Shown here: positions 45,611 through 54,630 of the stretch, piece after piece
Layout: every line of letters starts with the position of its first letter
Numbering within the stretch: the stretch's first letter is position 1
Source: Epsilonproteobacteria bacterium UBA4036
GTDB lineage: Bacteria; Campylobacterota; Campylobacteria; Campylobacterales; Arcobacteraceae
Assembly (NCBI GenBank): GCA_002382325.1
Contig: DGAG01000008.1
Span: 114,461 to 178,460 of the forward strand
Length of the DNA: 64,000 bases
Direction of reading: 5' to 3'
Made by a program: the position numbers and the translations under genes
The notes under the pieces: generated by a model
What the model saw: only the letters and a program-made list of their open reading frames with translations
The model's database searches: none
Told to the model about the DNA's origin: nothing

Positions 45611-45636
45611 GGGTTGGCAAATTACTTTGCCAACCC
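45611..45636 (-). repeat. Hairpin between rpmG and tRNA-Trp
   Basis: GGGTTGGCAAA and TTTGCCAACCC form a perfect 11-bp stem with loop TTAC. No T run follows on the minus strand. It may protect or process the rpmG 3' end before the tRNA is released. Confidence 0.6.
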
Positions 45637-45650
45637 AACAAACTTAAAAC

Positions 45651-45821
45651 TTACGATTTAAGTTTAACTTCCTTATGAAGTGTGTGTTTTCTTAATTTTG
45701 GAGAGTACTTTGTCACCTCAAATTTCTCTGTGTGAGTCTTTGGGTTTTTATAAGTGGTGTAGTTAATATCACCACTTTCTTGACATTTCAATCCAATTTT
45801 TATTCGTATACCGTTACCCAT
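45651..45821 (-). CDS. rpmG: 50S ribosomal protein L33
   Basis: The protein has 56 residues, starting M-G-N-G-I-R-I-K-I-G-L and ending K-L-K-S. Only one Cys remains (L-K-C-Q-E), so this is the zinc-free type with no zinc-binding Cys pairs. It lies 9 bp after tuf, the conserved tuf-rpmG-trnW-secE-nusG order. Confidence 0.95.
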   Translation of the reverse strand: MGNGIRIKIGLKCQESGDINYTTYKNPKTHTEKFEVTKYSPKLRKHTLHKEVKLKS

Positions 45822-45830
45822 CAACTATCC

Positions 45831-47039
45831 TTATTCGATAATTTCTGCAACAACTCCAGCACCAACAGTTCTACCACCTTCTCTAATAGCAAACTTTGTA
45901 CCTTTTTCAAGTGCAATAGGAGCTACCAGTTCAACAGTCATTTCAACGTTGTCACCAGGCATAACCATTTCTGTACCTTCTGGAAGTGTAACAGAACCAG
46001 TTACGTCAGTTGTTCTTACATAAAATTGTGGTCTATATCCTGAGAAGAATGGAGTATGTCTTCCACCCTCTTCTTTAGAAAGGATATAAGTTTCACATCT
46101 GAATTTAGTATGTGGAGTAATTGTTTTAGGTTTACATAAAACTTGTCCTCTTTCTACTTCTTCTTTCTTAATACCTCTTAATAAAACACCGCAGTTATCC
46201 CCAGCTTGACCTTGATCCATCTCTTTTCGGAACATTTCAACACCAGTTACAGTAGTAGTTTGAGTATCTCTAACACCTACGATTTCAATTGTTTCACCAA
46301 CTTTAATTGTACCTTTTTCAATTCTTCCAGTAACAACTGTTCCTCGTCCTGGAATAGAGAAAACGTCTTCTACAGGCATTAAGAATGCTTGATCAACATC
46401 TCTTTCTGGAGTTGGAATGTAAGAATCTACTGCATCCATTAATGCAATAATTTTTTCTCCCCATGGCCCAACAGTTCCAGCTTTTGCTTCTTCTAATGCT
46501 TGGAAAGCAGAACCAGCAATAATTGGAGTATCGTCACCTGGGAAATCGTATGTAGATAATAACTCTCTGATTTCCATTTCAACAAGTTCTAACATCTCTT
46601 CTCTGTCTTCTTCATCAAGTTGATCTTCTTTGTTCATAAATACAACGATGTAAGGTACTCCAACTTGTTTAGACAATAAGATGTGCTCTCTTGTTTGAGC
46701 CATAGGACCATCTGTTGCAGCAATAACTAAGATTGCTCCATCCATTTGAGCAGCACCAGTAATCATGTTTTTAACATAATCCGCGTGTCCTGGACAATCT
46801 ACGTGAGCGTAGTGTCTTGTTGCAGTTTCATACTCAATGTGAGAAGTTGCGATTGTAATCCCTCTTTCTCTCTCTTCTGGAGCGTTGTCGATTTGATCGT
46901 AATCTTTCATCTCTCCACCAAACTTAGTTGTTAAAACTGCAGAAATTGCTGCTGTTAAAGTAGTTTTACCGTGGTCAACGTGACCAATAGTACCGATGTT
47001 AACGTGTGGCTTGTTTCTTGAAAATTTTTCTTTTGCCAT
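45831..47039 (-). CDS. tuf: Elongation factor Tu
   Basis: The protein has 402 residues. GTPase motifs: G-H-V-D-H-G-K-T-T (about 18-26), D-C-P-G-H (about 81-85) and N-K-E-D. N-K-E-D replaces the more common N-K-x-D with Glu, which the family allows. It brings aminoacyl-tRNA to the ribosome. It follows four tRNAs of the thrU-tyrU-glyT-thrT type, as in E. coli tufB. Confidence 0.98.
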   Translation of the reverse strand: MAKEKFSRNKPHVNIGTIGHVDHGKTTLTAAISAVLTTKFGGEMKDYDQIDNAPEERERGITIATSHIEYETATRHYAHVDCPGHADYVKNMITGAAQMDGAILVIAATDGPMAQTREHILLSKQVGVPYIVVFMNKEDQLDEEDREEMLELVEMEIRELLSTYDFPGDDTPIIAGSAFQALEEAKAGTVGPWGEKIIALMDAVDSYIPTPERDVDQAFLMPVEDVFSIPGRGTVVTGRIEKGTIKVGETIEIVGVRDTQTTTVTGVEMFRKEMDQGQAGDNCGVLLRGIKKEEVERGQVLCKPKTITPHTKFRCETYILSKEEGGRHTPFFSGYRPQFYVRTTDVTGSVTLPEGTEMVMPGDNVEMTVELVAPIALEKGTKFAIREGGRTVGAGVVAEIIE

Positions 47040-47069
47040 AGAATTCCCCTTCTAAAATTTTTGGTTATG

Positions 47070-47110
47070 CCCTCTGAGTAGATAAGCCTTAGGCTAATCT
47101 ATTCAGAGGG
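47070..47110 (-). repeat. Long hairpin in the leader between tRNA-Thr and tuf
   Basis: CCCTCTGA and TCAGAGGG form the outer stem. The inner TAGATTAGCC and GGCTTATCTA pair with one mismatch around TAA. It spans 41 bases and ends 30 bp before the tuf ATG. It has no T run, so RNA processing or control of tuf is more likely than termination. Confidence 0.7.
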
Positions 47111-47141
47111 GATTTTACTATAAATTAATATACACTGCTTC

Positions 47142-47216
<75 letters not shown>

Positions 47217-47270
47217 ATATAATGCTTAGAACAATGATAAAAATACTGAAAGAGACATTTGTAGAAAATG

Positions 47271-47297
47271 GAGTTATAAAATTTTGCGTTATAACTC
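47271..47297 (-). repeat. Hairpin between tRNA-Gly and tRNA-Thr
   Basis: GAGTTATAA and TTATAACTC form a perfect 9-bp stem with a 9-base loop. Flanking ATACTG and CAGTAT extend it with a bulge. It probably separates the tRNA precursors. Confidence 0.5.
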
Positions 47298-47323
47298 AGC
47301 TCCCAGTATCAATAAAAATTTAA

Positions 47324-47400
47324 TGGAGCGGGAGACGAGACTCGAACTCGCGACAATCTGCTTGGAAGGCAGAAGCTCTAGCCAACTGAGCTACTCCCGC
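47324..47400 (-). tRNA. tRNA-Gly (TCC)
   Basis: The 77-base cloverleaf has an encoded CCA end. The loop CTTCCAA in the stem TCTGC/GCAGA gives anticodon TCC. Confidence 0.96.
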
Positions 47401-47411
47401 AACATTATACA

Positions 47412-47496
47412 TGGTGGTGAGAGAAGGATTTGAACCTTCGAAGCCTAAGGCGGCGGATTTACAGTCCGCAGGATTTGACCACTCTCCAACCTCACC
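47412..47496 (-). tRNA. tRNA-Tyr (GTA)
   Basis: An 85-base tRNA with a long variable arm and an encoded CCA end. The loop CTGTAAA in the stem GCGGA/TCCGC gives anticodon GTA. Confidence 0.96.
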
Positions 47497-47557
47497 GTTG
47501 AAAATTATTGTTCTGGTCAAGCGCTGATCTTTAAAAGATTACGCACGACAAATAAAA

Positions 47558-47634
47558 TGGAGCTGGTGAAGGGATTTGAACCCCCGACCTGCTGATTACA
47601 AATCAGCTGCTCTAGCCAACTGAGCTACACCAGC
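47558..47634 (-). tRNA. tRNA-Thr (TGT)
   Basis: The 77-base cloverleaf has an encoded CCA end. The loop TTTGTAA in the stem GCTGA/TCAGC gives anticodon TGT. Confidence 0.96.
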
Positions 47635-47647
47635 GTCCGGTTCCAAA

Positions 47648-47723
47648 TGGTGGCGCGAGACAGAATCGAACTGTCGACACAAGGATTTTCAGTCCTTTGC
47701 TCTACCGACTGAGCTACCGAGCC
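47648..47723 (-). tRNA. tRNA-Phe (GAA) with an acceptor-stem mismatch
   Basis: The 76-base cloverleaf has an encoded CCA end. The loop CTGAAAA gives anticodon GAA. The 5' acceptor strand GGCTCGG faces TCGCGCC, leaving a T-C mismatch at 4:69 and a G-T pair at 7:66. All other stems are intact. Confidence 0.92.
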
Positions 47724-47740
47724 ATCAATTTTGGAGTGAA

Positions 47741-47746
47741 ATTATA
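47741..47746 (-). promoter_or_regulatory. Likely -10 box of the tRNA-tuf operon
   Basis: TATAAT on the minus strand lies 18 bp before the 5' end of tRNA-Phe, so transcription would begin just ahead of the tRNA. No good -35 is visible. Confidence 0.6.
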
Positions 47747-47764
47747 TTACCTTGTTGATTAATT

Positions 47765-48919
47765 CTAGCTTAAAGAATATACCAGCTTTTTAAATTCCTC
47801 TCCACGCTGTTTATACGAGGTAAATTGGTCTAACGATGCGGCTGCGGGTGAAAGGATTGCAACACTTTTTTCATCGTGAATTTGGTCCATTAAAGTAACA
47901 GCCTTAGAAAGAAAATCACATCGTGTCACTTTGATATTATATCTCTTTGAAAGTTCCAAAATGGTTTCGCAATTTTTTCCTATTGCAAACAGATGAATAT
48001 CTAACGTGTTAAAAAATTCAAATAAAGGAGTTAAATTGGCACCTTTATCGTCACCACCAATCAACAAATATATTTTTTTGTTTTCATAACTTTTTAGTGC
48101 GGCTAATGTCGCATCTAAATTGGTTGCCTTAGAGTCATCAACCCAGACTCTTTTTTTATTGTCGTAAAACTCTTCAACTTTGTGGGCATCGATTTTAAAT
48201 TGATTCATTTTGTCATAATCTGTTTCATCAAACAGTATTTTGTCAACTGCCATGGCTAAAAGTGCATCCATTAAAAAAGGCTCTTTAAAGATTAATTTAC
48301 TTCTGTCCATTTCAAAATAAGTCAATAAATCTTCACTGTTTTCATACGTTATTTTAAAAGCGGAGGTGGGATAATCTTTATACTTAGAAGGAATAATTGC
48401 AACTTCTCCTTCTTGCATATTATCCATTGCTTTGAGTTTCGCATTTTCATACTCTTCAAATGAACCATGCCAAGAGATGTGGTCATCACTGATGGGCAAA
48501 AGAATATACAAATTGGGTTTGGCTGTTTGCGTATAATGCAGTGTAAAAGAGGAAGTTTCCAATATCCAAATCTTTGCATTTTTATCCAATGCAGTAACAG
48601 GAACACCAATATTTCCTCCATAAACACTGCCACGACTTGCTAAAAGATGTTGAATCATTTGTGTTGTTGTTGTTTTTCCATTGGTACCACTGATCCAAAT
48701 GCTGTAAGGCATACTTGGTGCAACCAAATCATAATCGCTTTGAATATTGTTAGCGTCTTGGACCATACGATTATAAGGAGGAATGCCCGGACTGACAATG
48801 GTAATATCATGGCTGTTTGTATCATACGTATTAAAATCATTTTCATCGTACAATACCACATCGTCATAATGTTCTTTTATGGCTAAAGCCGTCACTCCCT
48901 TACCTAATACCCGAATCAT
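47765..48919 (-). CDS. murD: UDP-N-acetylmuramoyl-L-alanine:D-glutamate ligase
   Basis: The ATG at 48919 has AGGAGA 5 bp upstream, giving 384 residues. A longer frame from 48988 runs into mraY and is rejected. The ATP loop G-T-N-G-K-T-T-T lies at about 78-85, and later Mur-ligase motifs include D-D-S-K-A-T-N. It is shorter than E. coli MurD (438), with a reduced N-terminal domain, as in other Campylobacterota. It adds D-Glu to the peptidoglycan precursor and follows mraY by 11 bp. Confidence 0.93.
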   Translation of the reverse strand: MIRVLGKGVTALAIKEHYDDVVLYDENDFNTYDTNSHDITIVSPGIPPYNRMVQDANNIQSDYDLVAPSMPYSIWISGTNGKTTTTQMIQHLLASRGSVYGGNIGVPVTALDKNAKIWILETSSFTLHYTQTAKPNLYILLPISDDHISWHGSFEEYENAKLKAMDNMQEGEVAIIPSKYKDYPTSAFKITYENSEDLLTYFEMDRSKLIFKEPFLMDALLAMAVDKILFDETDYDKMNQFKIDAHKVEEFYDNKKRVWVDDSKATNLDATLAALKSYENKKIYLLIGGDDKGANLTPLFEFFNTLDIHLFAIGKNCETILELSKRYNIKVTRCDFLSKAVTLMDQIHDEKSVAILSPAAASLDQFTSYKQRGEEFKKLVYSLS

Positions 48920-48930
48920 ATTTCTCCTAT

Positions 48931-49992
48931 TTATCTTATTTTTAAACTCAACAGTGCAATTAAATTTGCCATAAAGGAAATAATCCAAAAGCGAACAATT
49001 ATTTTATTCTCTTTCCACCCTTTTTGCTCAAAATGATGATGAATAGGAGCCATGAGAAAAACTCTTTTTTGGCGTAATTTATAAGATCCTACTTGCAAAA
49101 TCACAGAAACCGTTTCTAAGACAAAAATAAATCCTATAATCATAAGCAACACTTCACTTTTACACACAATTGCCATATATCCCATAAATCCACCAATAGC
49201 CAAAGAGCCACTGTCCCCCATAAAAACCTCTGCAGGATGACAGTTATGCCATAAAAAAGCAATCAGCGAACCGCCAAAAGCAGCTCCCATAATCGCCAGT
49301 TCTCCTGAGAGTTTAATATTGGGAAGCAACAAATAGTTTGAAATAATGGCATGTCCTGTAATGTACACAATACTTGAAAGAGTAAAAAAAGCCAAAATGG
49401 ATGGCACTGTTGCTAATCCATCTAACCCATCGGTAATATTAACTGCATTGGAAGCTGCCACCATAACCACAATCCAAAAAATGATTGCCATTAAGCCCAT
49501 ATCCGCGATAGGATATTTGTAAAAAGGAATATGCAATGTCGTATCGTGTTGATACCAAAAAATAATTAATGCAGCCATTAAAGCCACACCAAACTGCAAT
49601 ATCAGTTTCATTCGTGCGCTTAAACCTGCACTGTTTTTACTGTTTAAAATTTTTGAGATATCATCTTTAACACCAATAAGACAAAACCCTGCAATAATCA
49701 AAAGTCCTGTTGCCACATAGAAATTATTTAATTTTGCCGTTAGCACCGTTGCTACAAGAGTTGAAAACACAAAAACAATACCACCCATGGTTGGCGTTCC
49801 CGCTTTTTGCTTATGGGCATGAGGAGCCAATTCATAAATGGGTTGGGAAGCATTTTTGGATTTCGCCCATTTAATAAATCGGGGCATTAAATACAAAGTC
49901 AGAAAAAAAGCAACAAAAAAAGCAATACCTGCTCGAATTGAGATGTATTGAAAGATATTAATATCGAGGTGTCTATAAAACCAATAAAACAA
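48931..49992 (-). CDS. mraY: Phospho-N-acetylmuramoyl-pentapeptide transferase
   Basis: The protein has 353 residues and about ten membrane segments. It starts at a TTG with AGG 7 bp upstream. MraY motifs: T-P-T-M-G-G-I, the Asp pair G-V-K-D-D-I, N-x-x-x-x-T-D-G-L-D-G, and the late M-A-P-I-H-H-H-F-E. It makes lipid I at the inner membrane and works ahead of MurG. A divergent gpmI promoter overlaps its own. Confidence 0.96.
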   Translation of the reverse strand: MFYWFYRHLDINIFQYISIRAGIAFFVAFFLTLYLMPRFIKWAKSKNASQPIYELAPHAHKQKAGTPTMGGIVFVFSTLVATVLTAKLNNFYVATGLLIIAGFCLIGVKDDISKILNSKNSAGLSARMKLILQFGVALMAALIIFWYQHDTTLHIPFYKYPIADMGLMAIIFWIVVMVAASNAVNITDGLDGLATVPSILAFFTLSSIVYITGHAIISNYLLLPNIKLSGELAIMGAAFGGSLIAFLWHNCHPAEVFMGDSGSLAIGGFMGYMAIVCKSEVLLMIIGFIFVLETVSVILQVGSYKLRQKRVFLMAPIHHHFEQKGWKENKIIVRFWIISFMANLIALLSLKIR

Positions 49993-50011
49993 AGTTGAAC
50001 CTACCTTTTGT

Positions 50012-50017
50012 TATAAT
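50012..50017 (+). promoter_or_regulatory. Likely -10 box of gpmI
   Basis: TATAAT preceded by TTTTGT, about 41 bp before the gpmI ATG. It lies 5 bp from the opposing mraY -10. Confidence 0.6.
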
Positions 50018-50022
50018 GTGGG

Positions 50023-50028
50023 ATTATA
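50023..50028 (-). promoter_or_regulatory. Likely -10 box of mraY-murD
   Basis: TATAAT on the minus strand, about 30 bp before the mraY start, almost touching the gpmI -10 on the other strand. Confidence 0.55.
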
Positions 50029-50057
50029 TACTATTAAAGTTTTTAAAAGGTTTAAAT

Positions 50058-51533
50058 ATGACAAAAAAAACAATTTTGGTTATTACTGATGGCATAGGCT
50101 TTAATCAAAATACAAAACATAACGCATTTGCTAATGCCAACAAACCAACGTACGACTATTTATTTAAAAATACTCCTTACAGTTTAATTAAAACCTATGG
50201 GGAAAGTGTTGGACTTCCTGAGGGACAAATGGGAAACAGCGAAGTAGGACATATGACCATTGGTGCAGGAAGAATCCTCTATCAAGATTTGGTTAAAATT
50301 AATTTGGCCATTAAAAATGATACCTTAAAAGAGAATACTGTATTGCAATCCATCTTAACTAATTCGGCGGATATTCATCTTATTGGATTATTAAGTGATG
50401 GGGGTGTACATTCTCACATTGACCATATAATTGCATTGGCAAAAATCGCAAAAAACCAGCACAAAACTGTCTATATCCATGTGATTACAGATGGTCGAGA
50501 TGTTGCACCAAATTGCGCTTTAAATTACATCAAACAACTTTTATCCATTTGCGATGAAAATATAAAGATTGCTACCATTGCAGGACGATATTATGCTATG
50601 GACCGAGATAATCGATGGGACAGAGTAGAAAAAGCGTATAATGCTATTGGCTTTGCACAACCTACAACTTCAAAAGATATTATCAACTATGTTGAAGAGT
50701 CATACCAAAATAATATTTTGGATGAGTTTATCCTTCCTACTGCTTTTGAAGGGTACCAAGGATTAAATGAAAAAGATGGCATTATTTTTTGTAACTTTAG
50801 AAGTGACAGAATGAGAGAAATCTCTTCAATATTTGTGACAAAAGAGTTTCAGGAATTTAAAATAAAAGATATTCATCTCAATGTTGCTACAATGACAGAG
50901 TATAATAAATCACTTCCTTTGCCCGTTTTGTTTCCAAAAGAAACACCTAAAAATACACTGGCTGAAATTATTTCCAAGGCTGGATTGTCACAGTTACATA
51001 CCGCTGAAACAGAAAAATATGCCCACGTGACTTTTTTCTTTAATGGGGGAAAAGAAGAACCTGTTTTAAATGAGACTCGAATCTTAATTCCCTCGCCAAA
51101 TGTGCCTACATACGATATGCAACCTCAAATGAGTGCACCCGAAGTGGGAGATGTGGTCTTAAATGCCATGGATGAAAAGTACGATTTTATTGTTGTTAAT
51201 TTCGCCAATGGGGATATGGTTGGACACACTGGAAACTATGAAGCCAGTATTAAAGCGGTTGAAGAAGTTGATAAACAATTAGGACGTATAATCGAAAAAT
51301 CAAAAACATTAGAGTATAATGTTTTAGTAACAAGTGATCATGGAAACTGTGAAATGATGAAAGATGATAATGAAAAGACATTAACAAATCACACCGTGGG
51401 TGATGTATTTTGTTTTGTTATTGCCAATGGTGTTCATCGTGTTAAAACGGGAAGCTTAAATAATATCGCTGCAACTGTTTTAAAACTAATGAATTTAGAG
51501 ATTCCTCAAGAGATGGATGAAGCGTTAATTTAA
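50058..51533 (+). CDS. gpmI: 2,3-bisphosphoglycerate-independent phosphoglycerate mutase
   Basis: The ATG at 50058 has AAAGG about 7 bp upstream, giving 491 residues. An upstream in-frame start at 49995 is rejected because it overlaps the divergent promoters. Metal-site motifs: D-G-I-G-F-N (usually D-G-W-G), G-N-S-E-V-G-H with the phospho-Ser, D-G-R-D-V-A, and later H-T-G-N-Y-E and S-D-H-G-N-C. It interconverts 3- and 2-phosphoglycerate with two divalent metals (usually Mn). Confidence 0.96.
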   Translation: MTKKTILVITDGIGFNQNTKHNAFANANKPTYDYLFKNTPYSLIKTYGESVGLPEGQMGNSEVGHMTIGAGRILYQDLVKINLAIKNDTLKENTVLQSILTNSADIHLIGLLSDGGVHSHIDHIIALAKIAKNQHKTVYIHVITDGRDVAPNCALNYIKQLLSICDENIKIATIAGRYYAMDRDNRWDRVEKAYNAIGFAQPTTSKDIINYVEESYQNNILDEFILPTAFEGYQGLNEKDGIIFCNFRSDRMREISSIFVTKEFQEFKIKDIHLNVATMTEYNKSLPLPVLFPKETPKNTLAEIISKAGLSQLHTAETEKYAHVTFFFNGGKEEPVLNETRILIPSPNVPTYDMQPQMSAPEVGDVVLNAMDEKYDFIVVNFANGDMVGHTGNYEASIKAVEEVDKQLGRIIEKSKTLEYNVLVTSDHGNCEMMKDDNEKTLTNHTVGDVFCFVIANGVHRVKTGSLNNIAATVLKLMNLEIPQEMDEALI

Positions 51534-51541
51534 GGAAAGAT

Positions 51542-51937
51542 ATGGAAGCATCAAAAATTAAATCGGATTTAAGAGATATAAGTTTACTTATAGCAGAAGA
51601 CGGCGAAGATATTATTAATATCATGGATCGAACGTTTAAAATGTTAGTAAAGGATATTCATTTGGCACAAGATGGTGCAATTGCTTATTCTTTGTTTACC
51701 CAAAATACCCCTGATGTTATTATCACAGATTTAAGAATGCCCAATTTAGATGGCAAAGCATTCATTAAAAAAGTGAGACAAACCAATACAACCGTTCCAA
51801 TTATTGTCATTAGTGCCTATAAAGATGATTTAAATGAAGAAGAGTTAAAAATGGTATCGGCTGTTTTAGAAAAACCGATTAATTTTATTAAATTGGTACA
51901 ACTGCTTGATGAGTGCATTCAAGGATTGAATAAGTAA
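51542..51937 (+). CDS. CheY-like single-domain response regulator
   Basis: The protein has 131 residues. The phospho-acceptor sits in I-I-T-D-L-R-M-P, the acidic pair is E-D in L-I-A-E-D-G-E-D, and the conserved Lys is in L-E-K-P-I. No output domain is attached. It lies 8 bp after gpmI with AAGGA before the ATG. Its kinase is not in the window. Confidence 0.9.
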   Translation: MEASKIKSDLRDISLLIAEDGEDIINIMDRTFKMLVKDIHLAQDGAIAYSLFTQNTPDVIITDLRMPNLDGKAFIKKVRQTNTTVPIIVISAYKDDLNEEELKMVSAVLEKPINFIKLVQLLDECIQGLNK

Positions 51938-51940
51938 CAC

Positions 51941-52636
51941 ATGTCAAAACTTATTGTTCACACGCTTCATATTCAAGACAATGAAGCTTCATTAGTCAAT
52001 ATAAGTTTTAGCGTAACACAATCAACGGCACTCATTGGACAAAGTGGAAGTGGAAAATCTCTGACTCTTAAATCTTTATTGGGCATGTTGCCCAGTAATT
52101 TAATTTTAGATTTTAACGTAGAGTGTGATTTTGAATTAAATCCTAAAAATGTCGCTTTTGTGCCTCAAAATCCATTTACTTCATTGAGTTCAATGACCAA
52201 AATAAAAAATCAGTTTTTTTGTACCCATGAACGAAAAATTGAGTTATTGCAACTCGTTGGACTTGAATCTTGGGTACTTGAACGTTTTCCTGGTCAATTA
52301 AGTGGAGGACAACTTCAAAGAGTTATTATAGCCATTGCATTGACTTATCAACCTAAACTGTTACTTTTAGATGAACCCACCACCGCACTGGACAAAAAAA
52401 GCAAAACAAAAATACTTGAGTTAATCAATACCATTCAAACAAAATTGAATCTTTTAATTTTGTTTGTAACACATGATATTAATTCAATTATTGGTGTTTG
52501 TGAAAATATTATTATTATCAAAAATGGGCTAATTGTTGAACAGGGTTTAACGCAAGATATTTTAAATCATCCACAAAAGAGTTACACTCAACGTCTAATT
52601 CAATCCGGATTTGAAAACAGAGATTTTAGGAAATAA
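51941..52636 (+). CDS. Orphan ABC ATPase of the OppD/DppD type
   Basis: The protein has 231 residues: Walker A G-Q-S-G-S-G-K-S, Q-loop V-P-Q-N-P-F-T-S-L-S-S-M, signature L-S-G-G-Q, Walker B L-L-L-L-D-E-P and the late Q-K-S-Y-T-Q-R-L typical of oligopeptide/nickel importer ATPases. No permease or binding-protein gene is adjacent. It lies between a receiver and a penicillin-binding protein gene with gaps of 2-3 bp. Confidence 0.85.
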   Translation: MSKLIVHTLHIQDNEASLVNISFSVTQSTALIGQSGSGKSLTLKSLLGMLPSNLILDFNVECDFELNPKNVAFVPQNPFTSLSSMTKIKNQFFCTHERKIELLQLVGLESWVLERFPGQLSGGQLQRVIIAIALTYQPKLLLLDEPTTALDKKSKTKILELINTIQTKLNLLILFVTHDINSIIGVCENIIIIKNGLIVEQGLTQDILNHPQKSYTQRLIQSGFENRDFRK

Positions 52637-52638
52637 CG

Positions 52639-54588
52639 ATGAAATATATTTTAGGTTTTTTTGCTCTATTGGGAGCAAGTGTTTTAGTGTGGTTAATGTT
52701 TTTATATTCACAAATTCGATTTGATATTGATAAAATTGTTGATTACAAACCCAATTTAACCACACAGTTTTATGATAAAAATGGGGATCTTATTTCCAAT
52801 ATTTTCCAAAAAGAGCATCGTATTTATACCTCTTATGACGACATTCCTCCTCAATTGATTGAAGCCTTAGTTGCCATCGAAGACACTCAATTTTTTGAAC
52901 ACAATGGAATTAATACCGATGCTATTATGCGAGCCATTATTAAAGATATAAAAGCAAGAAAACTTGTCGAAGGTGCCAGTACACTAACTCAACAATTGGT
53001 TAAAAATCTTGTTTTGACTCGAGAAAAAAAGATAACTCGTAAAATTAAAGAAATTCTTTTATCGTTGCGATTGGAAACCATTTTAACCAAAGAAGAGATT
53101 TTAGAACGTTATTTAAATCAAGTCTATTTTGGACACGGTTATTATGGTATTCGAACGGCTTCATTGGGGTATTTTAAAAAAGAGTTATCACAACTGACGT
53201 TAAAAGAGATCTCAATGCTAGTAGGACTTCCTCGAGCCCCCAGTTTTTACTCTCCAACAAAAAATCTTAAATTTTCACTTGCCCGTGCCAATCAAGTTAT
53301 TACACGATTGTATACCTTGGGCTGGATTAATGAAAAAGAACATAAAGATGCCATCAATGAAACGCCCGTTGTATACAATGAAACCTTGACATTAAATAAA
53401 GCTCCTTATGTGATTGATTATGCGTTAAATCAACTGCAAAACGATATTCCTGATATTCGTTATGGTGGCTACAAAATTGACTTAACCATTGATTTAAAAG
53501 CACAAGAAATAGCACGTGAATCTTTATTATATGGGTATGAAAAAATTAAAAAACGAGATGAATATTTTATGGGAAAAGAAGGCGATGACTCGCTGAGCAA
53601 AACATTAAATGGTGCTTTAATTACCCTAGAAAACAGCACAGGAAAAATTCTAAGTTTAGTGGGTGGCGTTAATTACAGTGATTCAAATTTTAACCGTGCT
53701 ATTCAATCTCAACGGCAACCAGGAAGTGCGATAAAACCCTTTTTATATCAAGTTGCCCTAAATCTAGGCTATTCTCCTGCAAGTAATTTAATTGATATTT
53801 CAAGAACCTACAGTTACACCCAAGGAGATGAAGAGAAAAAATGGCAACCCAAAAACTATGAAGAAAATTACAAAGGACTTATTACATTACGAGAAGCGTT
53901 ATTGCATTCAAGAAATTTAGCCACAATTAATTTGGTCAATGATATTGGCATTGATGTTGTCTATAAAGGTCTTCAAGAGTTTGGGATTCAAAATATGCCC
54001 ATGGATTTATCCATCACATTGGGAAGTTTTTCGATTTCTCCTTTTGAAATGAGTCAAGCATTTACCATATTTTCAAATAATGGAATTCAAGTGAAACCGT
54101 ATATTATTAATGCCATTACCAATTCAAAAAATCAAACCATACAGTTTCAAAGTGAAGAAAAATACATACAATCACCGCAGCAAGCTTTTCTTATTACTTC
54201 CATTTTACACGATACTGTCAAACGTGGAACAGGAAAACTTGCACAAGTTAAAGGCTTAGAAATCGCTGGAAAAACTGGAACAACCAATCAAAATGTGGAT
54301 GCGTGGTTTTGTGGATACACTCCTACCATGCAAACCGTTATTTGGTACGGAAATGACGATAATACCCCTATGCGAAAGAGTGAGACAGGAGGAAGAAGTG
54401 CAGGTGCTGTATTTGCACATTTTTACAGGAATTACTTACAAATTCATCCTGAAATTCAAAGAACATTTGAAATTCCACAAGGGGTGAATAAAGCTATGAT
54501 TAATGGCAAAGAAGAGTATTTTACGGATACCTCAAAACTTCCAAAAACAAAAATGATGAAAGAAAACCAACAAGGAATTGAGTTTTAA
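52639..54588 (+). CDS. Class A penicillin-binding protein (PBP1A-like)
   Basis: The protein has 649 residues. After a membrane anchor (about 5-25) comes the glycosyltransferase domain, with catalytic Glu in E81-D-T-Q-F-F-E-H, then A-S-T-L-T-Q-Q. The transpeptidase has S-A-I-K (about 365), S-R-N (about 430) and K-T-G-T-T (about 545). It polymerises and cross-links peptidoglycan in the periplasm. A terminator follows its stop. Confidence 0.95.
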   Translation: MKYILGFFALLGASVLVWLMFLYSQIRFDIDKIVDYKPNLTTQFYDKNGDLISNIFQKEHRIYTSYDDIPPQLIEALVAIEDTQFFEHNGINTDAIMRAIIKDIKARKLVEGASTLTQQLVKNLVLTREKKITRKIKEILLSLRLETILTKEEILERYLNQVYFGHGYYGIRTASLGYFKKELSQLTLKEISMLVGLPRAPSFYSPTKNLKFSLARANQVITRLYTLGWINEKEHKDAINETPVVYNETLTLNKAPYVIDYALNQLQNDIPDIRYGGYKIDLTIDLKAQEIARESLLYGYEKIKKRDEYFMGKEGDDSLSKTLNGALITLENSTGKILSLVGGVNYSDSNFNRAIQSQRQPGSAIKPFLYQVALNLGYSPASNLIDISRTYSYTQGDEEKKWQPKNYEENYKGLITLREALLHSRNLATINLVNDIGIDVVYKGLQEFGIQNMPMDLSITLGSFSISPFEMSQAFTIFSNNGIQVKPYIINAITNSKNQTIQFQSEEKYIQSPQQAFLITSILHDTVKRGTGKLAQVKGLEIAGKTGTTNQNVDAWFCGYTPTMQTVIWYGNDDNTPMRKSETGGRSAGAVFAHFYRNYLQIHPEIQRTFEIPQGVNKAMINGKEEYFTDTSKLPKTKMMKENQQGIEF

Positions 54589-54630
54589 AGAATCATTCAA
54601 TTTCTTATTTCTCTGGATTTTTTCACAATA

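Noticed and set aside
45611..45636. Intrinsic terminator after rpmG
   Set aside because: The stem is perfect but no T run follows on the transcribed strand and the operon continues, so it is listed as a hairpin only.
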